Assembly: GCA_021200415.1 (NCBI GenBank)
Contig: JAJQGO010000041.1
Coordinates: 40,033 to 104,032, forward strand
Direction of reading: 5' to 3'
Source of the DNA: Ruminococcus sp.
Lineage (GTDB): Bacteria > Bacillota > Clostridia > Oscillospirales > Ruminococcaceae
Length of the DNA: 64,000 bases
The position numbers and the translations under genes are program-made. The notes beneath the pieces were generated by a model that worked only from the letters and a program-made list of their open reading frames with translations, searched no databases and was not told where the DNA came from. Positions 8,973 through 17,708 of the stretch are shown here, in pieces; within the stretch, counting starts at the first letter, position 1, and each line of letters starts with the position of its first letter.

Positions 8973-9316
8973 ACCTTTTTGAAAAATTGGTACATAGGCT
9001 ATACCCGTCATATATTTTTTGGTGAAAATCACAAATAAATCACAAATGGGCGCATCTAAAAACCGATGTTGCGCAGATGTGGTGAAGATTAGTGCCAGAT
9101 TACCGTTTCGGAAAGTGCAGGAATACTCTATGTATTTCAAGCTTTTCGGAGCGGGAAGATGGTGCGAAGATTTGCCGCAGATGCGTGACGAGAGGTTTTT
9201 AGAGGTGCCCAAATACTTATTGATTCATTTTCATCTGAAAAATGCCGCAGATTGCGCGGGTCTGCCGCCCCGAATGGCACGGGAATTTAAAAATTGAAAA
9301 AATCCTCATTTTTCTC
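8973..9316 (+). other. Intergenic stretch with no supported gene
   Basis: About 340 bases between two divergent promoters. Short open frames exist on both strands (9019-9297 plus, 8883-9212 minus), but neither has a good SD sequence or a recognisable protein. The unusual base pattern, with repeated GCAGATG and GAAGAT words, may be remains of a decayed gene or element. Nothing firm can be assigned. Confidence 0.4.
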
Positions 9317-9345
9317 TTGCATTATTTCAAAATTTGTTGTATCAT
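9317..9345 (+). promoter_or_regulatory. Promoter of the glycosyltransferase gene
   Basis: TTGCAT (9317-9322) and TATCAT (9340-9345) with a 17-base spacer, about 60 bases before the GTG start at 9405. Confidence 0.65.
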
Positions 9346-9404
9346 TAGTAGTGTGTTATCAGCCGCAGCGACGGTAATGTAATATATTTATTAGGAGGAT
9401 TTAC

Positions 9405-10415
9405 GTGAAGCTTGTTTCAATTGTTGTGCCATGCTATAACGAGGAAGAGGTTCTGCCCATGTTCTATGATGAAATCATCAAGGTAACGGACGGCATGAAG
9501 GTTCAGTACCCTGAGCTTGAATTCGAGTTCCTTTTTGTTAATGATGGCTCAAAAGACAAAACGCTTGAAATTTTCCGTTCTCTCGCAGACAGGGACAAGC
9601 GTGTCAGATATATATCCTTTTCCAGAAATTTCGGCAAGGAATCCGGTATGTATGCCGGTCTTAAAAATTCAAAGGGTGACTTTGTTGTCGTTATGGACGC
9701 CGATTTGCAGCATCCGCCCTCGTTCCTCCCCGAAATGTACAGCTATGTCCGCAGCGGCGAGTACGACTGCGCTACTACACGCCGTGTAAGCCGTAAAGGC
9801 GAATCAAAAATACGTTCATGGTTCGCGCGGAAATTCTACAGCATTATGAATAAAATCTCACAGACGGAAATCGTTGACGGAGCGCAGGATTTCCGCTTCA
9901 TGACAAGACAAATGGTTGACGCCATACTGTCCATGTCTGAGTATAACCGCTTTTCCAAGGGAATTTTCAGCTGGGTGGGATTTAATGTAAAATACATAGA
10001 ATACGAGAACGTGGAGCGTGCCGCAGGCTCAACCGCATGGTCGTTCTGGGGATTGTTCAAATATTCTCTGGAGGGCATTATGGCTTTCTCCACAGCTCCC
10101 CTTGCGATTTCATCACTGCTGGGTATTATCAGCTGCGTTATCGCCTTCATTCTCATGATAGTTACCATAATCAAAACAATCGCTTTCGGCGAGGCTGTGG
10201 CAGGCTATCCGACAACAATTTGCATTATCTTCCTGCTGAGCGGCTTACAGCTGTTCTGCACGGGCATTCTCGGTCAGTACCTCTCAAAGACATATCTTGA
10301 GACGAAAAACCGTCCGATTTATATTGCAAAGGAAACTGACGAAATATACAGAAGCAGTAAAAAATCCAATACGGAAAAATCCGATGAGGAAGAATCCCAT
10401 ACGGATAAAAATTAA
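9405..10415 (+). CDS. Membrane-anchored family 2 glycosyltransferase (DPM1/GtrB-like)
   Basis: A 336-residue enzyme with an N-terminal GT-A fold. It has IVVPCYNEEEVLP at the start, LFVNDGSKDKT (about 45-55) and the metal-binding DAD in VVMDADLQHPP (about 98-108). Two hydrophobic helices near 230-295 anchor it in the membrane. This architecture is that of polyprenyl-phosphate sugar transferases such as GtrB, which load a sugar from a nucleotide donor onto undecaprenyl phosphate. The hydrophilic C-terminal tail is rich in Ser, Lys and Glu. GTG start with AGGAGG about 8 bases upstream. It is followed 21 bases later by the WG-repeat gene, so both may act on the envelope. The donor and acceptor are not known. 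Confidence 0.85.
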   Translation: MKLVSIVVPCYNEEEVLPMFYDEIIKVTDGMKVQYPELEFEFLFVNDGSKDKTLEIFRSLADRDKRVRYISFSRNFGKESGMYAGLKNSKGDFVVVMDADLQHPPSFLPEMYSYVRSGEYDCATTRRVSRKGESKIRSWFARKFYSIMNKISQTEIVDGAQDFRFMTRQMVDAILSMSEYNRFSKGIFSWVGFNVKYIEYENVERAAGSTAWSFWGLFKYSLEGIMAFSTAPLAISSLLGIISCVIAFILMIVTIIKTIAFGEAVAGYPTTICIIFLLSGLQLFCTGILGQYLSKTYLETKNRPIYIAKETDEIYRSSKKSNTEKSDEEESHTDKN

Positions 10416-10436
10416 AATTCGGAGGTGCGGAAATCA

Positions 10437-11522
10437 TTGAATAAGCATACAAGACTTTTGGTTTCCGTACTTTTTGCCGTAATTATAGTTCTTGCTGTCG
10501 GAATTACCCGATTTTATATGAACGTATCCAACGATACGGGAAGCAGCGGAAATACTGCGGACGTTGCGGAAATAATTGACTCCGACAGCGAAAAAAATCA
10601 GATTTTCATTGACACCAACGGCTTTTACGGTATTCTCAACGCCAGCGGATATGTTATAGTTTCTCCCGAATGGAACGAGCTTAGCTTTATCGGCGGCGAA
10701 ATGTGCCTTGCCTCAAGAACGATTTCAGGAAAGCTCCTCACCGGCTGCATTGACTACGAGGGAAACGCTGTCGTTCCGTTTATCTATAAAAGCATTACCG
10801 AATATTCCTATGAGGACTGCGTTTTCTATGCTGCCGAAACCGATTCGGACGGCTCATGCGTCATCTATGACGAAAATTTCGACCCATGCTTCATGCGCTC
10901 GTGGGACAGCTGCACCGTCAGCGAAAATAATCTGATTCTGCAAAGCGGCGAATGCAGCTACACCTATTCACTGGGAGAAAGCGGCTTTACCTGTACTCTC
11001 GCCGATATAAACGGATCTGCCGCCGATGTTTCCTTCAGCCTGAATATTTCAAGCAGACTGCTTCTCTCAAAGCTGAACAGCTTCATGCTTGAGAAGGTTG
11101 CCGAAAGCATTTCCGATTACCTTGAATTTGCCGTTTCGGGCGATCAGACATATCTTGCCGATATAACTGATCTGAACAATTACGGCAGCTTCAAAATGCT
11201 TTTCCCCGACGATGAAAAAATCGTTTCAAGAAAGCTGACGGATATAGACAATATTTTTATCTATTCGGATAAATCCGACGACTCGGGACAAAGCTATACC
11301 GTTTCAATTACGGCGGGTGTGCAGATCAGATACATAAATGAAAACGACAGCGTGAAAATATTAAGTGGCTCATACAGAGCTGTGCTGAAATTCAACGCTT
11401 CAGGTTCCGAAATAACGGCTGTTTCAGGGGAATTTCTTTCGTCTGAGCCTGATTATCCCGAAAAGGAGGATCTGCCCGAAAAGGATAATAATGACGAAGC
11501 CGACAAGCCGGAAAACACATAA
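10437..11522 (+). CDS. Membrane-anchored WG-repeat protein
   Basis: A 361-residue protein whose N-terminus is one hydrophobic helix (LLVSVLFAVIIVLAVGITRF), either a signal anchor or a signal peptide. Residues about 50-140 contain WG beta-motif repeats (FIDTNGFYGILNASGYVIVSPEWNE; TGCIDYEGNAVVPFIYKSI). The rest is predicted beta-rich, and the tail is acidic and proline-rich (PEKEDLPEKDNNDEADKPE). The TTG at 10437 is preferred over the in-frame GTG at 10425 because GGAGG (10421-10425) overlaps that GTG. It probably sits outside the membrane. The function of WG repeats is not settled; protein or ligand binding is likely. It forms an operon with the upstream glycosyltransferase. Confidence 0.65.
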   Translation: MNKHTRLLVSVLFAVIIVLAVGITRFYMNVSNDTGSSGNTADVAEIIDSDSEKNQIFIDTNGFYGILNASGYVIVSPEWNELSFIGGEMCLASRTISGKLLTGCIDYEGNAVVPFIYKSITEYSYEDCVFYAAETDSDGSCVIYDENFDPCFMRSWDSCTVSENNLILQSGECSYTYSLGESGFTCTLADINGSAADVSFSLNISSRLLLSKLNSFMLEKVAESISDYLEFAVSGDQTYLADITDLNNYGSFKMLFPDDEKIVSRKLTDIDNIFIYSDKSDDSGQSYTVSITAGVQIRYINENDSVKILSGSYRAVLKFNASGSEITAVSGEFLSSEPDYPEKEDLPEKDNNDEADKPENT

Positions 11523-11727
11523 TATTCACAATATTCACTCAAAATCTGCCGATAATTTTACCCGGAAGCTCGCAGATAAACGGATTCCGCAGGCATCGGC
11601 AGCTTACATAGAGCATTGCCGCATGGGGCGGATATATCCGCGTCCTGTACGGAAATGCCGAGAAATTCGGCTTGCCGCCTGCCGTAAAAGCGGCTGCCGC
11701 ACAGAGCTGCGGTACAGGGAGATTGAT

Positions 11728-12228
11728 ATGTCAAAAAAAGCTGCTGTTATTTTGGGAAGCGACAGTGATTTTCCCGTTGTTAAGGCTGCTCTTACCGAGC
11801 TGAAAAAGTACGGAGTTCCCTTTGAATGCCATGTAATGAGCGCGCACAGAACTCCTGCCGAGGCTGCCGAATTTGCCGACAGCGCAAAGGAAAACGGCTT
11901 CGGAGTCATTATCTGCGCCGCAGGTATGGCTGCTCATCTCGCCGGAGTTATCGCCGGCCACACAACACTTCCGGTTATCGGAATTCCTATGAAAAGCTCC
12001 GTTCTTGACGGCATGGACGCTCTCCTCGCAACAGTAATGATGCCTTCGGGAGTTCCCGTTGCAACCGTCGCTATAAACGGCGCTAAGAACGCTGCGGTTC
12101 TTGCCGTGCAGATTCTCGCTCTTGCCGATGAGGAGCTTTCAGCTAAGCTCGAAGCGGAAAAGAAGGCTATGGCTGACGGCGTAAGAGCTAAGGACGCAAA
12201 GCTTCAGGAGGAAATCAATTCTCTTTGA
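11728..12228 (+). CDS. purE: N5-carboxyaminoimidazole ribonucleotide mutase PurE
   Basis: A 166-residue class I PurE. The phosphate-binding GSDSDFPV is at about 11-18, the catalytic-loop HRTP at about 45-48, and AAGMAAHLAGVIAG and GIPMKSS follow, all typical of the family. It interconverts N5-CAIR and CAIR in purine synthesis; no purK is present in the window. The ATG at 11728 with upstream AGGGAG was chosen; the longer open frame from 11491 reads through intergenic DNA. The 205 bases before it hold GC-rich inverted repeats (around 11670-11712) but no clear promoter or purine riboswitch. It is the first gene of the nine-gene pur run. Confidence 0.94.
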   Translation: MSKKAAVILGSDSDFPVVKAALTELKKYGVPFECHVMSAHRTPAEAAEFADSAKENGFGVIICAAGMAAHLAGVIAGHTTLPVIGIPMKSSVLDGMDALLATVMMPSGVPVATVAINGAKNAAVLAVQILALADEELSAKLEAEKKAMADGVRAKDAKLQEEINSL

Positions 12229-12301
12229 TTTCTTTGTCCGAAATTACGCAATTTTTGTCCCTCGGGACATAATATAATTTTTCTCAGGAGGATTATCAAA
12301 A

Positions 12302-13021
12302 ATGGAAAATATTGTTAAAATGGAACAGCTCTATGAGGGCAAGGCTAAAAAGGTTTACGCTACAAACGACCCGAACCTCGTTATCGTTGACTACAAGGAC
12401 GACGCAACCGCTTTCAACGGCGAAAAGAAGGGCACTATCACAGGCAAGGGCGTTATCAATAACAAGATGACTAACTATATGTTCAAAATGCTCGAAAAGG
12501 CAGGCGTCCCCACCCATCTTGTGGAGGAAATCAGCGACCGCGAAACTATCGTGAAAAAAGTTTCTATCGTTCCTCTTGAGGTTATCATCAGAAATGTCGC
12601 AGCAGGCAGCTTCTCAAAGAAGCTCGGCATCGAGGAGGGAACTCCCCTCAGGCAGCCTACTCTCGAATTCAGCTACAAGAACGACGATCTCGGCGATCCC
12701 TTCATCAACGACTACTACGCACTCGGTCTTGGACTTGCAACTCAGGACGAAATCGATACAATCACAAAGTACGCTTTCATGGTAAACGACTATATGCTCA
12801 AGTTCTTCAAGGGACTCAACATCGACCTCATCGACTTTAAAATCGAATTCGGAAGAACCTCCGACGGAACTATCATTCTCGCTGACGAAATTTCACCCGA
12901 TACCTGCCGCTTCTGGGACAGCACAACTCATGAGAAGCTCGACAAGGATCGTTTCCGCAGAGATATGGGCGGCGTTGAAGAGGCTTATCAGGAAATCATG
13001 AAGAGACTTATGGGAGAATAA
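12302..13021 (+). CDS. purC: SAICAR synthetase PurC
   Basis: A 239-residue ATP-dependent ligase that joins CAIR and aspartate. Family motifs are [11 protein letters not shown] (about 8-18), [33 protein letters not shown] and the C-terminal LIDFKIEFG with [12 protein letters not shown]. Normal length. AGGAGG stands about 9 bases before the ATG. The next gene starts 2 bases after the stop, indicating tight coupling. Confidence 0.97.
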   Translation: MENIVKMEQLYEGKAKKVYATNDPNLVIVDYKDDATAFNGEKKGTITGKGVINNKMTNYMFKMLEKAGVPTHLVEEISDRETIVKKVSIVPLEVIIRNVAAGSFSKKLGIEEGTPLRQPTLEFSYKNDDLGDPFINDYYALGLGLATQDEIDTITKYAFMVNDYMLKFFKGLNIDLIDFKIEFGRTSDGTIILADEISPDTCRFWDSTTHEKLDKDRFRRDMGGVEEAYQEIMKRLMGE

Positions 13022-13023
13022 GC

Positions 13024-14445
13024 ATGGGTGGATTTTTCGGAGCAGCGTCCGGAAATGACTGCGTTACAGACGTATTTTTCGGAACAGATTATCATTCACA
13101 TCTTGGTACAAGAAGAGGCGGCATGGCTGCATACTCGGAGGAGCTTGGCTTTCAGAGATACATACACAGCATTGAAAATTCGCCCTTCAGAACTAAATTT
13201 GAACACGACGCAACAGCAATGCGGGGCAAGCTTTGCCTCGGCTGCATAAGCGATACCGACCCTCAGCCAATTCTTGTGAGATCAAGGCTCGGCGTTTATG
13301 CCATTTGCAGCGTCGGCATTATCAACAACGCGGAGGAGCTTTCAAATGAGCTTCTCGAAAACGGCTGCGATAACTTCGAGGTCATGAGCAGCGGAAATAT
13401 CAATTCCGGTTCTCTCATCGGCGCTCTTATAGCGCAAAAGCCAACCTTTGAAGAGGGTATCAGATACGCTCAGGATAGAATCTGCGGCACAATGTCCCTC
13501 GTCATACTCACTAAGGACTGCCTTATCGCCGCACGTGACAAAAACGGACGTCTGCCTATAGTTGTCGGCAGACGCAGCGACAGCTTCTGCATTTCTCTGG
13601 AATCATTCGCGTTCCAGAAGCTCGGATACTCAACCTATAAGGAGCTTGAGCCTGCCGAAATCGTCCGCATTACCGCCGACAGCTGTGAAACCCTGTCCGC
13701 GGGCGACGGCAGAAAGCATATCTGCTCGTTTATGTGGACGTATTACGGCTATCCCAACGCCGTTTACGAGGGCGTAACCGTTGAAACAATGCGCACCAGA
13801 AACGGCGAAATTATGGCGGAAAACGATATTAAATCGGGTAAGCTTCCGGATGTGGACTATGTTTGCGGCATCCCCGATTCCGGTATTCCCCACGCAATAG
13901 GATACGCCAACAGAAGCGGCATTCCCTTTGCTCGTCCATTTATCAAATATACACCTACCTGGCCGAGAAGCTTTATGCCGACTAACCAGACCATGAGAAA
14001 TCAGGTTGCCAAAATGAAGCTCATTCCCGTTCACGAGCTGATTGAGGGCAAGAAGCTTCTCTTCGTGGACGACAGCATAGTCCGTGGAACTCAGATGCGT
14101 GAAACAGTGGAGTTCCTTTACGAAAACGGCGCTAAGGAGGTTCATATGCGCTCCGCCTGTCCGCCTATCATGTACGGCTGCAAATATCTCAATTTCTCAC
14201 GCAGCACATCCGAGCTGGAGCTTATCGCCAGAAAAATCATAGATGAATTTGAGGGAGCGGAGGGTGTCAGATACATTGAGGAATACAGCAATTCCTCAAC
14301 GGAGCGTGGAAAAAAGCTTCGTGATGAAATATGCCGCCGTCTCAAGCTCACATCGCTGGAATTTCAGTCCCTTGAGGGCACTGTAAAAGCCATAGGCAAG
14401 CCGGAATGTGAATTGTGTACATATTGCTGGAACGGCAAAAAATAG
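13024..14445 (+). CDS. PurF-like amidophosphoribosyltransferase paralog lacking the N-terminal cysteine
   Basis: A 473-residue protein aligned along its length with PurF: N-terminal Ntn-hydrolase glutaminase-like domain, then a phosphoribosyltransferase domain with the PRPP loop LLFVDDSIVRGTQ (about 346-358). In true PurF the mature protein starts with a catalytic Cys in CGVFG; here the equivalent is GGFFG right after Met, so the glutaminase nucleophile is missing. Cysteines matching the iron-sulfur ligands of PurF appear to be kept (around HICSF, RSACPP and CELCTYC). It may use ammonia, help the adjacent PurF, or do another phosphoribosyl transfer. Similar MGGFFG proteins are known to me from Bacteroidota and Clostridia. 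It overlaps tightly with purC upstream; the true purF follows 46 bases later. Confidence 0.85.
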   Translation: MGGFFGAASGNDCVTDVFFGTDYHSHLGTRRGGMAAYSEELGFQRYIHSIENSPFRTKFEHDATAMRGKLCLGCISDTDPQPILVRSRLGVYAICSVGIINNAEELSNELLENGCDNFEVMSSGNINSGSLIGALIAQKPTFEEGIRYAQDRICGTMSLVILTKDCLIAARDKNGRLPIVVGRRSDSFCISLESFAFQKLGYSTYKELEPAEIVRITADSCETLSAGDGRKHICSFMWTYYGYPNAVYEGVTVETMRTRNGEIMAENDIKSGKLPDVDYVCGIPDSGIPHAIGYANRSGIPFARPFIKYTPTWPRSFMPTNQTMRNQVAKMKLIPVHELIEGKKLLFVDDSIVRGTQMRETVEFLYENGAKEVHMRSACPPIMYGCKYLNFSRSTSELELIARKIIDEFEGAEGVRYIEEYSNSSTERGKKLRDEICRRLKLTSLEFQSLEGTVKAIGKPECELCTYCWNGKK

Positions 14446-14491
14446 ATAAAATTTGCGTGCTAACAGCACAAACTGAAAGGAATGAATCCCG

Positions 14492-15910
14492 TTGAATAAA
14501 GGCTTGCATGAGGAATGCGGCGTTTTCGGCATCTACAGCCGTGAAACCACAGATGTGGCGTCGCTCTCGTATATGGCGCTCTATGCCCTTCAGCACAGAG
14601 GACAGGAAAGCTGCGGCATCGTTGTTAATGACAGAGGAATCTTTTCGCATCATAAGGACTTGGGGCTTGTTCCCGAGGTTTTCAATAAGCATCAGCTGGA
14701 AAAGCTCGGTCAGGGCAATATCTCCATCGGACACGTAAGATATTCTACCACCGGCAATTCCAACCGTGTCAACGCACAGCCTCTTGTTGTGCGCCATGTC
14801 AAAGGACCTCTTGCCATCGCTCATAACGGAAATCTCGTAAACGCTCACATACTGCGTGAAAAATATGAGATGATGGGAGGTATCTTTCAGTCCACAAACG
14901 ACACTGAGGTTATTTCATATGCCATAACTGAGCAGCGCCTTAAACAGGGCTCAATTGAAAATGCCGTTGAACACGCATTATCCGATCTCAAGGGAGCATA
15001 CTCGCTTGTTATAATGTCTCCGCAGAAGCTTATTGCCGCACGTGACCCACAGGGCTTCCGTCCGCTTGTAATGGGAAAATTTTCGGACGGCTCGGTTGTG
15101 TTCGCATCGGAAACCTGCGCTCTCGACAGCATCGGCGCTGAATTTGTAAGAGATATTGACCCCGGCGAAATAGTTGTTGTGGATAAGGAGGGCATTCGCT
15201 CAATCAGAACTCACTGCGGTGAAAAATCAGCAATGTGCGTATTTGAATTTGTCTACTTCGCACGTCCTGATTCCATAATTCAGGGGTGCAGCGTACACAG
15301 CGCAAGACTTCGTGCAGGCGAGCTTCTCTGGAATGAGCATCCCGTTGACGCGGATGTTGTTATCGGCGTCCCCGACAGCGGACTTGACGCGGCTCTCGGA
15401 CTTTCCCACGCTTCGGGAATCCCCTATGGCGTTGGCTTCATAAAAAATCGCTACGTGGGCAGAACCTTTATTCAGCCGAGCCAGACTCAGCGGACAAATT
15501 CCGTTAAAATCAAGCTTAACGTGGTAAGGGAGGTCGTTCGGGGCAAAAGGGTTATCCTCGTGGACGACAGCATCGTGCGCGGAACGACTTCCGCAAGAAT
15601 CGTCAATCTTCTTCGTGAGGCAGGAGCAAGGGAGGTTCACTTCCGTGTGTCGTGCCCGCCCTTCACAAATCCGTGCTACTTCGGAACGGACATCGACAGC
15701 AAGGAGAATCTGATTGCCTGCAAATACACCATTCCGGAAATCTGCCGTCAGATTGGCGCGGATTCTCTGGGCTATCTCAGCATTGAGGGCGTAAAGAGCA
15801 TTGCTAAGGATGCGGGATGCGAGTTCTGCGTCGGCTGCTTCTCCGGCGAATATCCTATTGAGGTTCCAAAGGAAATGCCGAAGGATAAATTTGAAAGCAG
15901 AATTGTTTAA
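14492..15910 (+). CDS. purF: Amidophosphoribosyltransferase PurF
   Basis: A 472-residue enzyme for the committed step of purine synthesis (PRPP + glutamine to phosphoribosylamine). An eight-residue propeptide precedes the catalytic Cys9 in EECGVFGIYS; SLQHRGQES-type and YSTTGNSN motifs form the glutaminase site. VILVDDSIVRGTT is the PRPP loop, and CEFCVGC near the C-terminus supplies iron-sulfur ligands as in the Bacillus-type enzyme. TTG start at 14492 with GAAAGG upstream; the nearby ATG at 14482 runs into a stop after five codons. It sits directly after its cysteine-less paralog. Confidence 0.96.
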   Translation: MNKGLHEECGVFGIYSRETTDVASLSYMALYALQHRGQESCGIVVNDRGIFSHHKDLGLVPEVFNKHQLEKLGQGNISIGHVRYSTTGNSNRVNAQPLVVRHVKGPLAIAHNGNLVNAHILREKYEMMGGIFQSTNDTEVISYAITEQRLKQGSIENAVEHALSDLKGAYSLVIMSPQKLIAARDPQGFRPLVMGKFSDGSVVFASETCALDSIGAEFVRDIDPGEIVVVDKEGIRSIRTHCGEKSAMCVFEFVYFARPDSIIQGCSVHSARLRAGELLWNEHPVDADVVIGVPDSGLDAALGLSHASGIPYGVGFIKNRYVGRTFIQPSQTQRTNSVKIKLNVVREVVRGKRVILVDDSIVRGTTSARIVNLLREAGAREVHFRVSCPPFTNPCYFGTDIDSKENLIACKYTIPEICRQIGADSLGYLSIEGVKSIAKDAGCEFCVGCFSGEYPIEVPKEMPKDKFESRIV

Positions 15911-15964
15911 TGCAGGATTGACTAAATATTATTCCAACTATTCCAACTAAACGGAGGTTTATAA

Positions 15965-16999
15965 ATGAAGAGTTACTCAGACAGCTACAAAAAGGCAGGC
16001 GTTGACGTTACTGCCGGATACAAGGCAGTTGAGCTTATGAAAAAACATATCGCAAAAACCATGACATCAGGCGTTCTTTCGGGAATCGGCGGATTCGGCG
16101 GTCTTTTCGAGCTTGACATGACAGGCATCAGCAAGCCCGTACTCGTTTCGGGTACGGACGGCGTCGGAACAAAGCTCAAAATCGCTTTTCTCATGGATAA
16201 GCACAACACAGTCGGCATTGACTGCGTTGCTATGTGCGTCAACGATATTATCTGCTGCGGAGCTAAGCCACAGTTCTTCCTTGACTATATCGCTGTGGGA
16301 AAAAATTATCCCGAAAAAATTGCGGATATTGTTTCAGGCGTTGCGGAGGGCTGCGTTCAGTCCGGCTGCGCTCTTATCGGAGGTGAAACGGCTGAAATGC
16401 CCGGCTTCTACCCCGTTGACGAATATGATCTGGCAGGCTTCTCTGTCGGAGTTGTGGACAAGGATAAAATTCTTCAGCCAGATACTCAGAAGGCAGGAGA
16501 TATTCTTATCGCCATCAAGTCAAGCGGCGTTCACTCCAACGGCTTCTCACTTGTAAGAAACGTATTTACCGTCAACGAGCAGAATCTCGCAAGACATTTT
16601 TCCGACCTCGGAACAACACTCGGCGAGTGCCTGCTGACACCTACAAAAATTTACGTCAGGGCTATTATGAATCTGCTTGATAAGGTTAAGGTTAAATCAA
16701 TTTCTCATATCACAGGCGGCGGCTTTTATGAAAATATCCCCCGTTCGCTCCCGAAAAATCTTGCCGCAAAAATTGAGCGTGACGCCGTTCAGGTTCTCCC
16801 GATTTTTGAGCTTATCGCAAGAACGGGAAATATTCCAGAGCATGATATGTTCAACACATTCAACATGGGTGTTGGAATGATAGTTTCCGTTGACAAAAAT
16901 GACGCTGATAAGGCAATTGCAGCCATCAATGAAACCGGCGAGGAGGCTTATGTTCTCGGCGAGCTTGTTGAATCTGACGAAGGCGTTATTATCTGCTGA
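15965..16999 (+). CDS. purM: Phosphoribosylformylglycinamidine cyclo-ligase PurM
   Basis: A 344-residue AIR synthetase, ATP-dependent, closing the imidazole ring. Recognised by the N-terminal [62 protein letters not shown] and the C-terminal [13 protein letters not shown] and FNMGVGM segments. Normal length. GGAGG is 8 bases before the ATG. A stable hairpin lies between its stop and purN. Confidence 0.97.
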   Translation: MKSYSDSYKKAGVDVTAGYKAVELMKKHIAKTMTSGVLSGIGGFGGLFELDMTGISKPVLVSGTDGVGTKLKIAFLMDKHNTVGIDCVAMCVNDIICCGAKPQFFLDYIAVGKNYPEKIADIVSGVAEGCVQSGCALIGGETAEMPGFYPVDEYDLAGFSVGVVDKDKILQPDTQKAGDILIAIKSSGVHSNGFSLVRNVFTVNEQNLARHFSDLGTTLGECLLTPTKIYVRAIMNLLDKVKVKSISHITGGGFYENIPRSLPKNLAAKIERDAVQVLPIFELIARTGNIPEHDMFNTFNMGVGMIVSVDKNDADKAIAAINETGEEAYVLGELVESDEGVIIC

Positions 17000-17013
17000 T
17001 TATACAAATCCAC

Positions 17014-17047
17014 TGTAGAGATGTCTTTCGCATCTCTACAGATTTTT
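17014..17047 (+). terminator. Terminator-like hairpin between purM and purN
   Basis: TGTAGAGATG (17014-17023) pairs perfectly with CATCTCTACA (17031-17040) around a 7-base loop and is followed by GATTTTT. It could trim the transcript of the downstream purN-purO-purH-purD genes or stabilise a processed 3' end. It is not clearly a full stop, because no promoter is seen before purN. Confidence 0.6.
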
Positions 17048-17065
17048 CCGTACATGGAGGAATTT

Positions 17066-17689
17066 ATGAAAAAAATTTGCGTTTTGGTTTCGGGCGGCGG
17101 AACTAATTTACAGGCGCTCATTGATGCCGAGCATTCGGGCAGTCTTCAGGGCGGCAAAATAACCTGTGTAATTTCGTCAAATCCCGATGCCTATGCCCTT
17201 GAAAGAGCTAAGAACAATAATATATCCACGCGAATCATTCCACGCAGGGATTATGCCGATGTTGCCGCATATACAAAGGCTGTTACGGAGGCTCTTATAG
17301 CGGAACAGGCTGACCTTGTGGTTTACGCAGGCTTTATGACGATTCTCGATGAGCAGATCGTCCGTGCCTTCCCCTACAAAATGATGAACGTGCATCCCGC
17401 GCTTATTCCATCATTCTGCGGAAAGGGCTTCTATGGACTTCATGTTCATGAGGCGGCTCTTGAAAAGGGCGTAAAGCTGACGGGAGCTACTGTTCATTTT
17501 GTAACGGAAATCTGTGACGGAGGCCCTATAATTCTTCAAAAGGCAGTTCCTGTAGAAAACGGCGATACGCCTGAAATTTTGCAGCGGCGTGTTATGGAAC
17601 AGGCTGAATGGAAGATTCTCCCCGAAGCAGTTTCCCTTTTCTGTCAGGACAGAATTGAAGTCATTGACGGAAGGGCTTATATTAAATAA
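17066..17689 (+). CDS. purN: Phosphoribosylglycinamide formyltransferase PurN
   Basis: A 207-residue GAR transformylase using 10-formyl-tetrahydrofolate. Motifs: VLVSGGGTNLQALID at the start, VVYAGFMTIL, MNVHPALIPSF and the C-terminal TGATVHFVTEICDGGPII, which contains the catalytic His-Asp environment. TGGAGG lies 6 bases before the ATG at 17066; the open frame from 17021 begins inside the preceding hairpin and is not used. Length normal. Confidence 0.95.
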   Translation: MKKICVLVSGGGTNLQALIDAEHSGSLQGGKITCVISSNPDAYALERAKNNNISTRIIPRRDYADVAAYTKAVTEALIAEQADLVVYAGFMTILDEQIVRAFPYKMMNVHPALIPSFCGKGFYGLHVHEAALEKGVKLTGATVHFVTEICDGGPIILQKAVPVENGDTPEILQRRVMEQAEWKILPEAVSLFCQDRIEVIDGRAYIK

Positions 17690-17708
17690 TGCGAAAGGAA
17701 CAGTTAAT

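Noticed and set aside
8883..9212. 109-residue open frame on the minus strand in the TPR-glycosyltransferase gap
   Set aside because: It contains the TPR promoter, lacks an SD sequence and has no protein-like pattern.
9019..9297. 92-residue open frame on the plus strand in the same gap
   Set aside because: No SD sequence, and it overlaps the opposite frame. It may at most be a gene remnant, so it is described only as intergenic DNA.
11523..11727. Purine or guanine riboswitch before purE
   Set aside because: I looked for the conserved three-way-junction core and did not find it; only generic GC-rich inverted repeats are present.
13630..14145. 171-residue open frame antisense to the PurF paralog
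   Set aside because: Shadow of a well-supported gene; no SD sequence and no family resemblance.
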